Source: Plantago major (Eukaryota > Streptophyta > Magnoliopsida > Lamiales > Plantaginaceae). From it: a stretch of DNA of 64,000 nucleotides. The stretch is from the NCBI GenBank assembly GCA_026545765.1, contig CM048841.1, positions 94,693,352-94,757,351 of the forward strand, written 5' to 3'. The position numbers and the translations under genes are program-made. Under the pieces are notes generated by a model. It ran no database searches and was not told where the DNA came from. It saw nothing but the letters and a program-made list of their open reading frames with translations. Below are positions 12,059 to 23,764 of the stretch, piece by piece (position 1 is the first letter of the stretch; each line of letters begins with the position of its first letter).

Positions 12059-12074
12059 AATTTCCCCCATTTTG
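12059..12074 (-). promoter_or_regulatory. Polypurine tract next to LTR A
   Basis: The minus strand reads AAAATGGGGGAAATT directly before the TG that starts the LTR. This is the classic Sirevirus polypurine tract that primes plus-strand DNA and marks the 5' border of a 3' LTR. Here it belongs to the element fragment on the high-coordinate side, not to element A. Confidence 0.85.
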
Positions 12075-13180
12075 ATCAGTCAACGATGACTATCTGACCT
12101 ATTACAAATCTGGATGAGGAAACAATCCACCACTTAATCATTTCTTATGATCTTTCAATTCATATAATTAAGTGCAGAAAGTAAACATCAACCAAATCAC
12201 AAAGTGTGATCTTTGCTGACAAGTTATCTTTTATAGATTGATATCTGAGAGTAGGTTCATCAGATATGTTACAATGAAAGTTCAGATAACTTTTACAAGA
12301 TAAAACAACAATAAGGTACAGTCAGCAAGATACAAAAGATTACATAGTAAATAAGGACAACAGGAGTAACCAAGCTCCAAGTAGACATCCTAATAAACTA
12401 GTCTTCAACACTTCAAGTCTTCAAAAGTAGTTCCATGGATCAATCTGCAAATTTCCTATCACCAAACCTTTTGACATCATCATAGTAGTCATAGAGAAGT
12501 GTTCTGACAATCATCTCTGTGTCTCTGGCAAATCCACAAACTTCCTTGTAGGTTTTGGTGGGATTCTTCTTGGCAAAGTGCTTGACCCACAGATACTTTC
12601 CCCACTTCCAGGCATGCTCGATTATGATATCTGATAGCTTGAAGTATTCATATATGATCTTCAGATATCTGATGTCACCCTTGTATTGATCTTCAGTCAA
12701 GTAGAAGGACTCATAGAGTTCCACAACAAGTCTTGCTCTTGTGCCTGTTCTAGTAATGTTGGGAATTCTGTGCACATCATCTGGCTTTCCATAAGGACAT
12801 TCATCAGAGAGGTCCTTTTCCATGGCTTCTATTCTCTTGATTACTTCAAAATCCAACCAGGCTTTGATGTGGTTGGTGTTAATCAAGATTGGCTTGTCTT
12901 TTCTCCATGCCATGAGCTGTTTATGGATTGCATCTGGAAACCTTGAATTTAGCAGTAAATGACTGAGTTTCAGAATCCAGTAGCCATTTTTCTGATTTAT
13001 GCTCCTGTAGACAGAGGAGTTGTTGTCATTCTTCACATACTCAATTTTGGCTTCTTCTGGCCTAAGTGGAAGTTGACTTTTTCTCTTTTCAGCTCTTAGT
13101 CTATTCCTCTTTTGCCTTGAATTTTCCCTTGGGGAATTTTGGCTTCTTCTGGCCTGAGTGGGATAACCCCGTTCTTTATA
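12075..13180 (-). pseudogene. 3' end of a second Sirevirus-like element (envelope-like C-terminus)
   Basis: An open minus-strand frame runs from about 13170 to a TGA stop at 12440; inside it, 12440-13036 is a clean 198-residue stretch. The product is rich in aromatic and charged residues and has no recognised enzyme motif. It fits the missing C-terminal part of the envelope-like protein of element A. The 20-bp phrase GGCCAGAAGAAGCCAAAATT occurs twice (about 13050 and 13140), encoding two copies of RPEEAKI. About 365 nt of non-coding sequence leads to the polypurine tract. Similarity stops near 13180, so the rest of this element is gone. No start codon is assigned. Confidence 0.65.
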
Positions 13181-13199
13181 ATAGTTTCTTCCTTTTCAA

Positions 13200-13720
13200 A
13201 TTGTAATTATTCAATTGGTTGAGTTCCTTTCAAATTGAGCTCCCAAATAGGATTTATCTCACTCTTAGAGTTGATTTTACACATTAAGTAAAGCTTTTTT
13301 TTCCTGATATTACATTGCATGTTTACATACTTCATTAGGATTACAATCTATGATAAATAATTATCTAATAACTCAATTCAGAGAACACAAGACTCCATTC
13401 AGAAAAACAATACTCAATTTCGGAGAAAAATCACGCCACATGCGCTCGATCCAATCACCCCACGCTTGTACCTACAACACCCTTACTACTTGACCACCTT
13501 ATGACTCCCCACATTGAATTAATTTTCCAAGTTGGAATTATCTCATTCGTAGAGTTTAGTTTACCATTCGAATTGAGTTTCCAGTTTGAAATTATCTCAT
13601 TCTTGGAGTTGGTTTGCCCACTCAATTGGAAAATTTGTTGATTATCTAATTCAGTTCATGAGTTGGATTTATCTCATTCTTTTAGTTGAGGTTACCAATC
13701 GAATCGAGTTTCCAAATTTA
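13200..13720. repeat. Imperfect tandem repeat, AT-rich
   Basis: Several degenerate units of about 60-70 bp repeat phrases such as TTATCTCATTCTTGGAGTTG and AATTGAGTTTCC. No coding frame is supported. Origin unknown. Confidence 0.55.
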
Positions 13721-14679
13721 TTGTGAGCCTACTTTTGTTATTAGACAATATCAATTTTGTTTAAATTTTTCATAAAGTACAGATACATGACTGGACATAA
13801 ATAAAAGAGACTAAGAGATTTTGCAAAGTTGAATATAGGATAAGCTAAATGTAAATTTGATCTAAACCTCTCCATAGAAAAAGGGAGACGAATGAGTCGG
13901 CTAAACAACACTAATCGGTAAACACCAAAAACATTTAATGAGATAAATAATACAAAATCCGTAACTATGTCAAATTATTCGCAACATTAATCTTCCAGAA
14001 AAACAATTGAGAGTGACAACACCCCTCAAGAAATAGAATTTGAAAATTTTGAAATTCAATATAATACAACTTTTATTATTTTCAAAATATGGAACCTTTT
14101 GAAAAATAGATTTAACTGGTGTTAATTCCATAAATTTGTTGAACTTGAGAGTGTATGTGGTTGGAGATAGGGTCTAATATGCGTAGTGTTAAATCGAGAG
14201 CAACACTTGTTACATAGAGAGAAATCACATTAATCATTAATCAATCTTTTAATTAACATGATTGATTTGTATATAATAAATGTTGCTCTCGATTTAACAC
14301 GATCATATAATATGGATAGATTGTTTATGGATAACCGAACATGTTGCATGAATAATTGACACAATTTATGTCACACTAATCATGCACTAATTAGGAACAT
14401 CTCATAGACGATACACATGCAATAAAAAATGATCTATCACATTAAAGGCATTATACAAACTTTCCAAATGAACATAATGAAGGGTTAAAAATACAAAAAA
14501 AGGGATAAAGTTTCATAGGCGTTCTCGGTCCTCTAGCATATGTAGATGAGAGAATAAAAACTACCTTTATATAATGTATAGATTACCAGAAATTACCTTT
14601 ATTCTTAGTTCATATAGGCAATCTCAAAATTTTATGCTACTCAAATATTCAACACTTTTTTTTCAATTTATATCTTATA
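13721..14679. other. AT-rich stretch with one perfect hairpin
   Basis: No gene seen. At 14186-14205 and 14281-14300 two 20-bp arms are perfect reverse complements (left arm GTGTTAAATCGAGAGCAACA), with a 75-bp spacer. This looks like a small MITE or its remnant, but I cannot define target-site duplications. Confidence 0.6.
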
Positions 14680-15110
14680 ATTGGTGTCTATGGATTCGTT
14701 TCGTCGCGATGAATCCAAATACATGTTCAAAATATTTTTCGAAGTTTTGCAGATAAACTTATATGGGATTTAATAAAAACTATATATACGGTGAACATAC
14801 TAAAAATATAAATAGTGAAAGTTATAAGAGGTGCATTGCATTGTTAAGAATAAAATGTTACATGGCTTATTTTTCAAATTTAGAATTTACACAACCAATA
14901 GATCTCATTTAACAATTTGATTTTTTATTTTAATATATAATAATTTATTTAATTAATAATAATATATAAGATTGGTGTCTATGGATTCGTCTTGTCACGG
15001 TGAATCCAAATATATGTTCAAAATATTTTTCGGAGTTTTACAGATAAAGATATATGTGATTTAATAAAAACTATGTATACAGTTAACATACCAAAAATAT
15101 ATAGTACACT
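14680..15110. repeat. Direct duplication of ~135 bp
   Basis: The segment starting TTGGTGTCTATGGATTCGT near 14680 recurs near 14975 with scattered substitutions. The two copies are separated by about 160 bp of AT-rich DNA. No gene is seen. Confidence 0.65.
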
Positions 15111-15339
15111 TTTAAATTATTATTTTCTTTTTAATTTAATTTTGTAAATAAAACTCCATGAAATTCAAAGAGATATGCCCACATAGGATTTTGCACATGT
15201 GGTATGCCTCTTTATTGAGATAGGTAACTACTTTTATTATATACTTCCTCCGTCCCAAACAATTATGTACATATTCCTTTTATGGACGTCCCACGAAACT
15301 AGTCCCATTTCAAAAAAAGCAAAAAAGTACACCCACTAA

Positions 15340-16190
15340 GGCTCTGTTCTTTTCAACTGAAATTCTTCGAATCGAATCGAATCGAAACTAATCGAATCGA
15401 ATCAAGAAATTATTGTGTAATAATAATAACAATTATATGATGGTATATATAATCACAATTAAAAAAATATATTATTTTTGTCATCTTTCTCACATTCTTC
15501 CTACTCTTTTTTCTGTCACTTTACATTTTTATTTATTATTGTATAACAAACTTTAAAACCAGCCGCGTGGAAAACAATATGAGAATGATAACTCGATTAA
15601 AACTAAATTTTAATCGTCGTATAAACTGTCTTTGTCTAGTTTTGCAACGTGATATCAATGTCCAAGGTGGAGTGGATAATGATTTATTGAATCCGACAAG
15701 GAAAGAAACGATGAACAGGGTGCGCAAGGAGATAACATTGAGAATTTGGCGCTCTATTCCAGGCAATATAGAGCCCGAGGAAGATAATATAGAGTCCGAG
15801 GAAGATAATATAGAGTCCAAGGAAGATAATATGGAGGAATAAAGGCCATTTTTCAATATTTGTGATATATAATATTATTTTTATAAAGTTTGGTCCGACT
15901 TATGGTTTGGTTTAACTTGTTTTGGAGTTTTTGAACATGTAGATTTTTTGTTAGTTCAAATTGTAACTATACTCTTTATTTCATTGATCTACTAAAAGTC
16001 GTATTAAAAAGAAAGAAAGAAAAAAAGTTGAAAATAACTCAATTGGATAAATTTTCTTATTTTTCTCGTACAAAAGATCGGGTGTGTAAATAAATGATAA
16101 AATGAACTGAACTGAAGACGAGCTGAACTGAACTGAATGGAACTGAACTGAACTGAACTAAAAGAGTTTTCAGTTGAAAAGAACAGAGCC
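15340..16190. mobile_element. Tourist-like (PIF/Harbinger) element nested in a MITE
   Basis: Both ends read GGCTCTGTTCTTTTCAACTG as inverted repeats (23 bp perfect). They are flanked by TAA at 15337-15339 and 16191-16193. A 3-bp TWA duplication and GG...CC ends fit PIF/Harbinger. At 851 bp it is longer than most Tourist MITEs and keeps a short reading frame. Near the ends it carries simple repeats of GAATC and AACTG words. Confidence 0.85.
15567..15842 (+). pseudogene. Short frame in Tourist-like element, possible transposase tail
   Basis: A frame of 91 codons is open up to TAA at 15840-15842; the first in-frame ATG codons lie a few codons inside. The middle (NPTRKETMNRVRKEITLRIW) recalls the tail of plant PIF/Harbinger transposases, a weak family impression. 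The end is a three-fold 7-residue acidic repeat (IESEEDN). It probably represents the last part of a deleted transposase; it could also be chance. Confidence 0.35.
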
Positions 16191-16449
16191 TAACTCCCAC
16201 TAACTCAACTATCTCTCTTACTTTTTTCATTCTTTATCATTATAGATCTTATCTCTTATACCTTTTACATTCTTTATCATTTCTCTCCCCAACAACAAAC
16301 AATAAACAATTGACTTTCTTAAAAATAGCACCGGAAAGTAATGAGACTAATTCTTTGGGACGGAGGGAGTATTTAGATTAAACATTTTTCGCAAAACCTT
16401 GAACATTTCTTACCTTGAACATATTTCCAAAAACTTAAACATATTCCGG

Positions 16450-17970
16450 ATCCACAGGGTCTCGAGAGTCTCATTGTTCACATGATCCTCGTCATTCACT
16501 GGCTCTTCAACAGGCCCGGCTAAGCCCATGCGCGGTAAGCCCAACCACACAGGGCCTCGCCTTTCCTGGGGCCTCGCAGGTCCAAATTTGAGGACCCAAC
16601 TTCATAGTCCAGTAAAAAAAAAATTACATTAAATGAAAAGAGAGGAACAAACTTAACTGCATACAAAACTCATCAATTTCGACGACTCTCTTGGCATCTT
16701 CACTTCCTCTTTTCTCTTATCGTTATTGTCGATTTTTAGGTTACACTTATTGATTGAATGATAAACAAGCAAGTATTTTGAAGCAATTTGGTCATTTTAA
16801 TTTGAGAATCTCACCTCTGCTCTTTCCGGAATTTACAATTACAGTAATTTTTAGTTATTTGATCTTCCTTTGAATTTCTGGCTGAAAGTTTCAGTTACAA
16901 AATCAAGCTAATGGTTAGTTTGTTAAAAGGGCACAAGGGCTCAACTTGATTCTAACATACCCTTCATTTGATTCACTTTCCAGTTTGCTATTTGCTATGC
17001 TTGTTTAATCCATTATCCTCCACCAAACTGTGTTTTGGTATGGGATTTCATGAAACAAAAAACAGAAACCAAAATCAATAATTAAATATCTTAGTGAGTT
17101 TATGGCAGAACCGCAGAAGTAGATTACTTTCTCTTGGTTACTGTAGTTGAAATGCTATTTATTCTGGAAATTTAGGATTAGGAATTAAGCAGATTGAAAA
17201 GTTTGTTTACAGTACATAGTTAATTGCTAGTTTAGGCCCCTCAGGTTTTACTTCACTTGTATGCTCAATAATTTATAATTTGCAACTATTAGCTTTTGTC
17301 TAACGTATCAAGTACATAAGTATGTTTGATGTGTTCTTGTCTTTAGCCTAAACTGATTTTGAGTCGCTAGGTTTGGTGAAATCCTACCTATTCACTACAA
17401 TATCATAAGAACGACTCAAGTCTCTCATAGATAACATTTGAGAATGATATGGCAGAGAAAGTTTGATATAAAAGATTAATCGTTGATTTTGATTAAAAAA
17501 ATACTCTAGAAGATATGCATTTTGAAGTAGTTTTTCGGTCGGTTTTAATGTTTATTAGAGAAATACTATTTGTATTGGATGATTTTTATAATTTTTTTCG
17601 ATTCTATAATTTTTTTTTTATTATATATTGGGACTCGTTTAAAAATTTCGCACAGGGCCCCTTAAATCTCGAAGACGGTCCTGCTCTTCAAGGTTACCCC
17701 TCACCACTTCGGATATCCTCCTCATTTTCTCCACCTTCGGGAGGGAAATCAAGTCTATGAACTGACGGATTGTCCTCCTAGAATGGGTTTGCTCAATCCT
17801 TGCATCTAAAACATCCTGGACGGTGGAATCTCAATCTTCAACTACGTTAATATTCTCATCAAGGATTAAGCCTCCAATTCCCTCTAATTGATTTTGGTTG
17901 TGTTGCTTGGGGCGAGCTTTCAATACTTCAACATAGTCTAGCCAAACCAGTAACCTACGAAAGAAGATAA
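16450..17970 (-). pseudogene. Degenerate reading frame interrupted by a hAT element
   Basis: Ignoring the hAT at 16511-17683, the minus strand keeps a frame from about 17945 to 16450 with one visible stop. The product is charged (phrases LDARIEQTHSRRTIRQFIDL and KVEKMRRISEVVRGN). It may be the N-terminal gag part of an old LTR element, since an acceptor-like or LTR-edge-like sequence sits upstream. I do not recognise the family. Confidence 0.35.
16511..17683. mobile_element. Non-autonomous hAT element
   Basis: Left end CAGGCCCGGC and right end (reverse complement) CAGGACCGTC match at 8 of 10 positions. Identical 8-bp duplications CTCTTCAA lie at 16503-16510 and 17684-17691, the hAT signature. 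Length is 1173 bp. The interior is AT-rich with no transposase frame. Confidence 0.85.
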
Positions 17971-18961
17971 CATCGAGGGTCAAGCTTTGGAAGAGCGAAA
18001 AATATGGTAAAAAAAAGAAATCAAAATTTTACGTCGTCCTATGTATAGGTGTGGAAGATAATTGCAATTCGGTCCCTCAACTATGTGAATATTATGGGCG
18101 CAAACTATTCAAATTTGAAATATGGCGTGTGATATTGAAGAAACTTTATAGATCCGCAATGAATTTTTTCAAGATTCCTCCCTTTCCCTGACGAGAAAAG
18201 TGATGGATCCTTATAAGAGCGTTATAGATCAACAAAGCCTCAGGAGATCAAGACCCTTGAGAAATGGCCCAGACCCATTCGAGGGACCAAACTTACGCGT
18301 CATCGGTTAAATAAGTGCGAACCACAATGGTAGTCCTTCTCGATGGAGGGTCACAGGCCAAACACGTCCATAGCACCCTATTACCATAGCTGGAAAAAGG
18401 ACTTCGGCTTAGAATTTCGTTGATGAATGAAAGGCCTTAGAAACCCTTACCCTTTCAAACCCAAGATCCTTGACATCACCAAATCTTTTCCACTCACATC
18501 TCCTCTAAATACCCCATCCAGATCATTTACGAGATAAATACCCAACCATGTATATATCCATACTCTTCCGAGGCAACTCCCTCGAGTGCTCCATTAATTT
18601 ATATCCTGACTTGTCTAGCAAGGCACGCCGGTTAAATATAATGGTTTAATCCTTCCCCTCTCCTTACTTGCAGGTACTCTAGTCAAGATGATTAAGAAGA
18701 CTTTGGGACTCGTTACTCAAGTCAAGATTAAGAAGACTTTGGGACTTGATCTAAAATATATTTTAGCACCAATCATTGGAAAATGACTCTTCGGCTTATT
18801 ACACAACTGATTTGATTTCAATTAATTGAGGAGGGAATATTTATAATTAAACTAAACTATCAGAGAGATAGTTTTTTTAATAAATCTATGTAGAGACAGA
18901 TTTAGATTATCTTTAATTTTATTAGTTAAAACGTCTATATTCTCAAAATTAATACTTTTTT
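17971..18961. other. Unassigned, possibly remnant LTR sequence
   Basis: No gene seen. It contains mixed GC- and AT-rich stretches with short direct repeats, such as GTCAAGATTAAGAAGACTTT near 18690-18735. Some parts look like an old LTR leader but I cannot find paired ends. Confidence 0.4.
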
Positions 18962-18966
18962 CATAT

Positions 18967-19479
18967 TGTCAGAATCAATCGAACAAACGTAATTGATCAA
19001 TCGAAGAACGATTACAACCAAAACCAGAACAATCAAAACTAAACGAATCAACACAAGAATTAACGTGGTTCGGCTTTGCCTACATCCACGGAGAACAATA
19101 AGAATCAATTCAATGTCGATGAAAGATTACAAGAATAGAAACCTTCAAAACAAATCAACAATGGAGATTTGCGGTTTCTTTGATTCTCTCTCTCACAAGT
19201 GTTTCTCTCACTATAACTGACAATTGAAAGATAAATAGAATGATTCTCTAGCTCACAACTACAGAGATTCAAGCTTATATACACGTATTACACATCAATT
19301 GAAACGAATTCGGATAAAACGAACTAGTTGCTCTGTTTCTGTGAAAGCTAACTAACTTTCCCTCCGCCTGCATTTTAATTTCAGCCATTGGATTGATCAG
19401 ATCAACGGTTCCTGTGCAATCTAGCAAAACACACTCTCTTCTCCACGAACTAAGTCAGAAACGAACTAATCCCTTTACA
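18967..19479 (-). repeat. 3' LTR of Tork-type element
   Basis: On the minus strand it starts TGTAAAGGGATTAG and ends GATTCTGACA. TATATAAG at 19274-19281 is a TATA box. The polypurine tract AAGGTGGAGAAT (minus, 19480-19491) abuts it, confirming it as the 3' copy. Confidence 0.9.
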
Positions 19480-19599
19480 ATTCTCCACCTTGGTGAGTTT
19501 CTTGATTTCAGCTCTCAATCAATACAGTTCATGTGGTTAGAACAAACCCCAATCCTGTTCCTTAGAGGTTAGAATAGATCCCCTATCTTCACATCATCA

Positions 19600-22500
19600 T
19601 CAAACAGATGTTGCTACAACATTGCTGCACTTGTTAATTAACCTGCAACAATACTCAAACTTCTCAGAAGGTAGTGCCTTAGTTAAGGCATCTGCAGGAT
19701 TATCCAAAGTTGAGATCTTTGCCACTTTAATCTCCCCTTTATCCACAATGTCTCTGATGAAATAGTACTTCACATCAATATGTTTTGTGCGCTCAGGAAA
19801 AATCTGATGTTTAACAAGATGTATTTCACTTTGACTATCACAATTCACAACAATCATCTTCTGATCAATGCCAAATTCTCTGATAATTCCTTTAAGCCAT
19901 ATAGCTTCTTTAATAGCTTCTGTGAGAGCTATAAATTCAGCTTCAGTAGTAGAAAGAGCAACCACAGGTTGTTGCACTGATTTCCAACTAATAGTTGTGC
20001 CAAAGAGAGTAAACACATATCCAGTGAGAGATTTCCTGCTGTCCAAGTCAGCAGCAAAATCTGAGTCTACATAACCAACTAATGCATCTGAATCTGCTAT
20101 ATTAGTCTTCTCAAATCTCAGACCATGATCTGCAGTTCTCTTCATGTATCTCATAATCCATTTAACAGCTTCCCAATGAGCCTTTCCTGCACAGCTCATA
20201 TATCTGCTAACAACACTCATACAATGTGCTAGATCAGGTCTGCAGCACACCATAGAATATATGAGACTACCCACTGCACTAGCATATGGAATGCTATCCA
20301 TTTCTTTACTCTCTTTAGAATCTTGAGGACACTGACTTAGAGATAGCTTAATATGCTAACCCAATGGTGTTGAAACCTCATTTGCCTTATGTATAAAAAA
20401 CCTTGACAACACTTTATTAACATAATGAGATTGAGATAGATACAGTACACCATTGTTCACATCTCTTGTAATATACATGCCTAAAATCCTCCTGGCATTA
20501 CCTAGATCCTTCATGTCAAACTCAGTCTGCAAAAGTTTCTTAACTTCATTGATCTCAATCATGCTATTTCCAGCCAATAACATGTCATCCACATGGAGAA
20601 GTAAGAAAATCATTGTAGCTTCTGTAGGTTGAAGTATATATGCACAACTGTCATAAGAGCTTCTAGTAAAACCAATGCTTAACACATAACTGTCAAATCT
20701 CTTATACCACTGCCTTGGACTTTGTTTCAAACCATAAAGAGATTTTAACAACAAGCATACCTGATCTTTACTCTTATCAGATGTAACCCCTTCTGGTATA
20801 TTCATATATATATCTGCTCTTCTAAGTTGCCATGTAAGAATGCAGTCTTCACATCAAGTTGTTGTAGATCAAGATTGTGATGAGCTACTAGACATAACAA
20901 CAATCTGATTGAACAATGCTTCACTACAAGTGAGAAGATTTCATTGAAATCTATGCCTTCTCTTTGTGTAAATCCCTTAGCCACTAATCTGGCTTTAAAT
21001 CTGATTGATTCTCCCGCTTCACTAGTCTCCACCTTCTTCTTCTAAATCCACTTGCATCCAACTATTTTAACACCTTTAGGTTTGTTCACTATCTTCCAGG
21101 TGCCATTCTTATCTAATGATAACAATTCTTCTTCCATAGCTACAATCCATTTTGCACTCTCATTACAGCTCACAACTTCTTGATAATTTCTTGGCTCATA
21201 ACAGTCAATGTCTTGTGCCACATTAAGTGCACAAGCAACCACATTTGACCAACCAAGTCTAATTGAATGCTCACCAGCTGTAGATCTCTTTTTCCTGTGT
21301 TTAGTGAGATTCCAGTTGCTCAAATCACCTGAGCTAGAATTATGCTGCTGTATTGAGAGTTGATCTTCATTATCTGAATTTGAATCTGAATTTTCTTCAT
21401 CTGTGTTCTGCACCTTAATATGATTTAAGGGAGTAGAAATTTCTTTCTTATAATCATTTCAATTAATAGATTCAGGTGTAATCTCATCTGATGTATCATG
21501 ATTATCTTGAGGCACTTCTATAGATAATTTCTCAAGCCTATTTAACTCCACCTCAGATAAATCATCAGTGTCAGATCTCTCAGTACCTCCAATTTTATGA
21601 TTATTCAGCTTGAATGGCATCACATTTTCATTGAAAGTAACATCCCTACTAATAATGCACTTCTTCTCTTCAATGCACCATAGTTTATAACCTTTAACCC
21701 CCTTAGGGTAACCAAGAAATAAGCATCTCAGAGCCCTATGCTCAAGCTTGTCCTGTTTAACATGAGCAAATGCTAAACAACCAAACACTCTCAAAATTGA
21801 ATAGTCAGAAAGCTTCCCTGGCCAAATCATTTAAGGTGTTTTGAATTCCACTGCACTTGAAGGACATCTGTTGATCAGAAAACATGCAGTATTCACAGCT
21901 TCTCCCCAAAAATATTTTGATAAGCCAGAACTTAGTAACATACACCTGACTCTCTCCAATAATGTTTGATTCATTCTCTCAGCAATGCCATTTTGCTGTG
22001 GAGTTCCTGGTACAGTTCTGTGTCTTTGAATACCTCTCTCTTTACAGAAGTTATTGAACTCAGTTGAGACAAACACCAAGCCATTATCAGTCCTTAAGCA
22101 CTTCAAAGTCCTATTTGTCAGATTTTCAACTTCTATCAGCCATTCTTTAAACCTGTCAAAAGCTTCATCCTTAGACTTGAGTATATAGATCCATAACTTT
22201 CTTGAAAAATCATCTATAATGCTCATGAAATACCTCCCTCCACTCAAAGTTTGAACTCTAGCAGGTCCCCACAAATTAGAGTGGACATAGTCAAGAATGC
22301 CTTTAGTGGTATGCTTACCAGAACTGAAACTAGCTCTCTTAGCTTTTCCAAGCACACATTGATCAAAGAAGTCCATCTTTGATATATTATCAGTACCAAA
22401 AGCATGCAGTTTAGCTAGTTCACTGAGACCTTTATCACCAACATGAGCTAGTCTCTTGTGCCATAAATTTGTCTTATCATTACTAGTAATAGTTGTAGCA

Positions 22501-22967
22501 TCTCCTACTATGGTCTTTCCTTCCATGTAGTACAGTGTATTCTCTTTAATACCTCTCAACACAGGCTGTGAATCTTTGTACACAGTTAGCACACCATTCT
22601 TAGAACCATAACTGTAACCCATGCTATCCAAGAGACCAAGAGAAATTATGTTCTTTCTCAGATCAGGCACATATCTGACATTATCAAGTTGTCTCACCTT
22701 CCCATCAAACATCTTGATTCTTATTGAACCAGTTCCTTTCACTCTACAGGGATGGTTATTACCAAGCAACACAGAACCACCATGTTTATGTTTAAAATTA
22801 AAGAACCAATCCTTAATAGGAGTCATGTGAAAAGAACAACCAGAATCAAGCACCCATAGAATATCATCAGAAGTGTTGCTAACAACTAAAGCTTCTGCAG
22901 TTTCATAAGATGTACCTTCTGCAATGTCAGCTGTGTTATAAGGGCGTTGAGCTGCAGATTTGGGCAA
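19600..22967 (-). pseudogene. Pol of Tork-type element: protease, integrase, RT, RNase H
   Basis: Pieces in order on the minus strand: protease and integrase (21831-22967), integrase end (21459-21830), linker and RT start (20802-21413), RT (20356-20805) and RNase H (19600-20301), separated by stops or frameshifts. The protease motif is LDSGCSFHM. Pre-integrase domain: LWHKRLAHVG. RT active site: HVDDM. The integrase is damaged at the catalytic level: the first Asp position reads HSNLWGP (Asn), and the region after the second Asp reads DNGLVF. The Glu is kept in NGIAERMN. The RNase H end keeps [13 protein letters not shown]. Confidence 0.9.
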
Positions 22968-22974
22968 TCTTTCT

Positions 22975-23664
22975 TCAAATGCCCAGGTTTCTTACAATTG
23001 TAGCACTTCCTCCTCTCAACATTGTCAGTTCCACCTTTTCAGGTTGCTTGAGAGGCTTAAACTTGTTGAGTGGCTTGTTCCTGGTATTATGATTCTTGTT
23101 CCAGGGTTGTTTGACAGATAGGCTCTCAGCTGCAGATTCATGTTGGCTTCCAACACTCTTCTGTTCTAGTTTGTTCCTCAAAGCCAACTCCACATCTTTA
23201 GCTATCAGATCATCAGGCTTGGACATGACAATTGCATCAATAAAATGTTCATAACTTTTGGGCAATGAGCTAAGCAATATAACTGCTTTATCATCTTCAC
23301 CAACTGTCATCTCCCTTGATTCCATATCAGAACACAACTTGTTGAAATCATCAAGATGCTCAATGATTGACCTATCAGGCTTCATCTTGAATGAAAAGAA
23401 CATCTGCTTGAGTTTGATCTTGCTTGCCACTGTTTTGACATGATACATCTCTTCAAGTTTATCCCACACGGCTTTTGTCGTTTCCTCCTTGATTACCTCT
23501 CTCAATGCTTTGTCTCCGAGTGACAGAATGATACTGCTCCTCGCTTTTCTGATGATACGCTTTTTCTCAGCTTCATCAAAGTCTTTAGCAAATCCATCAT
23601 TGCCAAGCAGTGCCTGCTCCACTCCTTGTTGAACCAAGAGAGCTTCCATTTTCGCCTTCCACAA
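22975..23664 (-). pseudogene. Gag of Tork-type element
   Basis: A UBN2-type gag of about 229 residues with the phrase MWKAKMEALLVQQGVEQAL near its start and LLSSLPKSYEHFIDAI in the middle. The zinc knuckle itself (CX2CX4HX4C, CYNCKKPGHLKKDC) is intact at the DNA level but lies in a frame reached only through a frameshift on each side. The start codon shown is internal to a frame open upstream toward the primer-binding site. Confidence 0.85.
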
Positions 23665-23744
23665 GGTAAAATCAATCTTCTCAGTCAGTTTCTCCGTGTC
23701 GAATCTCGTTATAGACGCTATTAATTACATTTTTGAATCGATCC

Positions 23745-23762
23745 TTCCCACAGATGGCGCCA
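23745..23762 (-). promoter_or_regulatory. Primer-binding site of Tork-type element
   Basis: TGGCGCCATCTGTGGGAA on the minus strand, two bases from the LTR end. TGGCGCC starts are common plant retroelement priming sites; the tRNA species is not assigned. Confidence 0.7.
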
Positions 23763-23764
23763 AT

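Larger units (their letters stand above)
15244..16369. mobile_element. Stowaway-like MITE split by another transposon
   Basis: Left end CTTCCTCCGTCCCAAA and right end (reverse complement) CTCCCTCCGTCCCAAA form the inverted termini, each next to a TA dinucleotide (15242-15243 and 16370-16371). TA duplication and this terminus are typical of Stowaway (Tc1/mariner-like) MITEs. Without the inserted Tourist-like element it would be about 272 bp. Confidence 0.8.
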
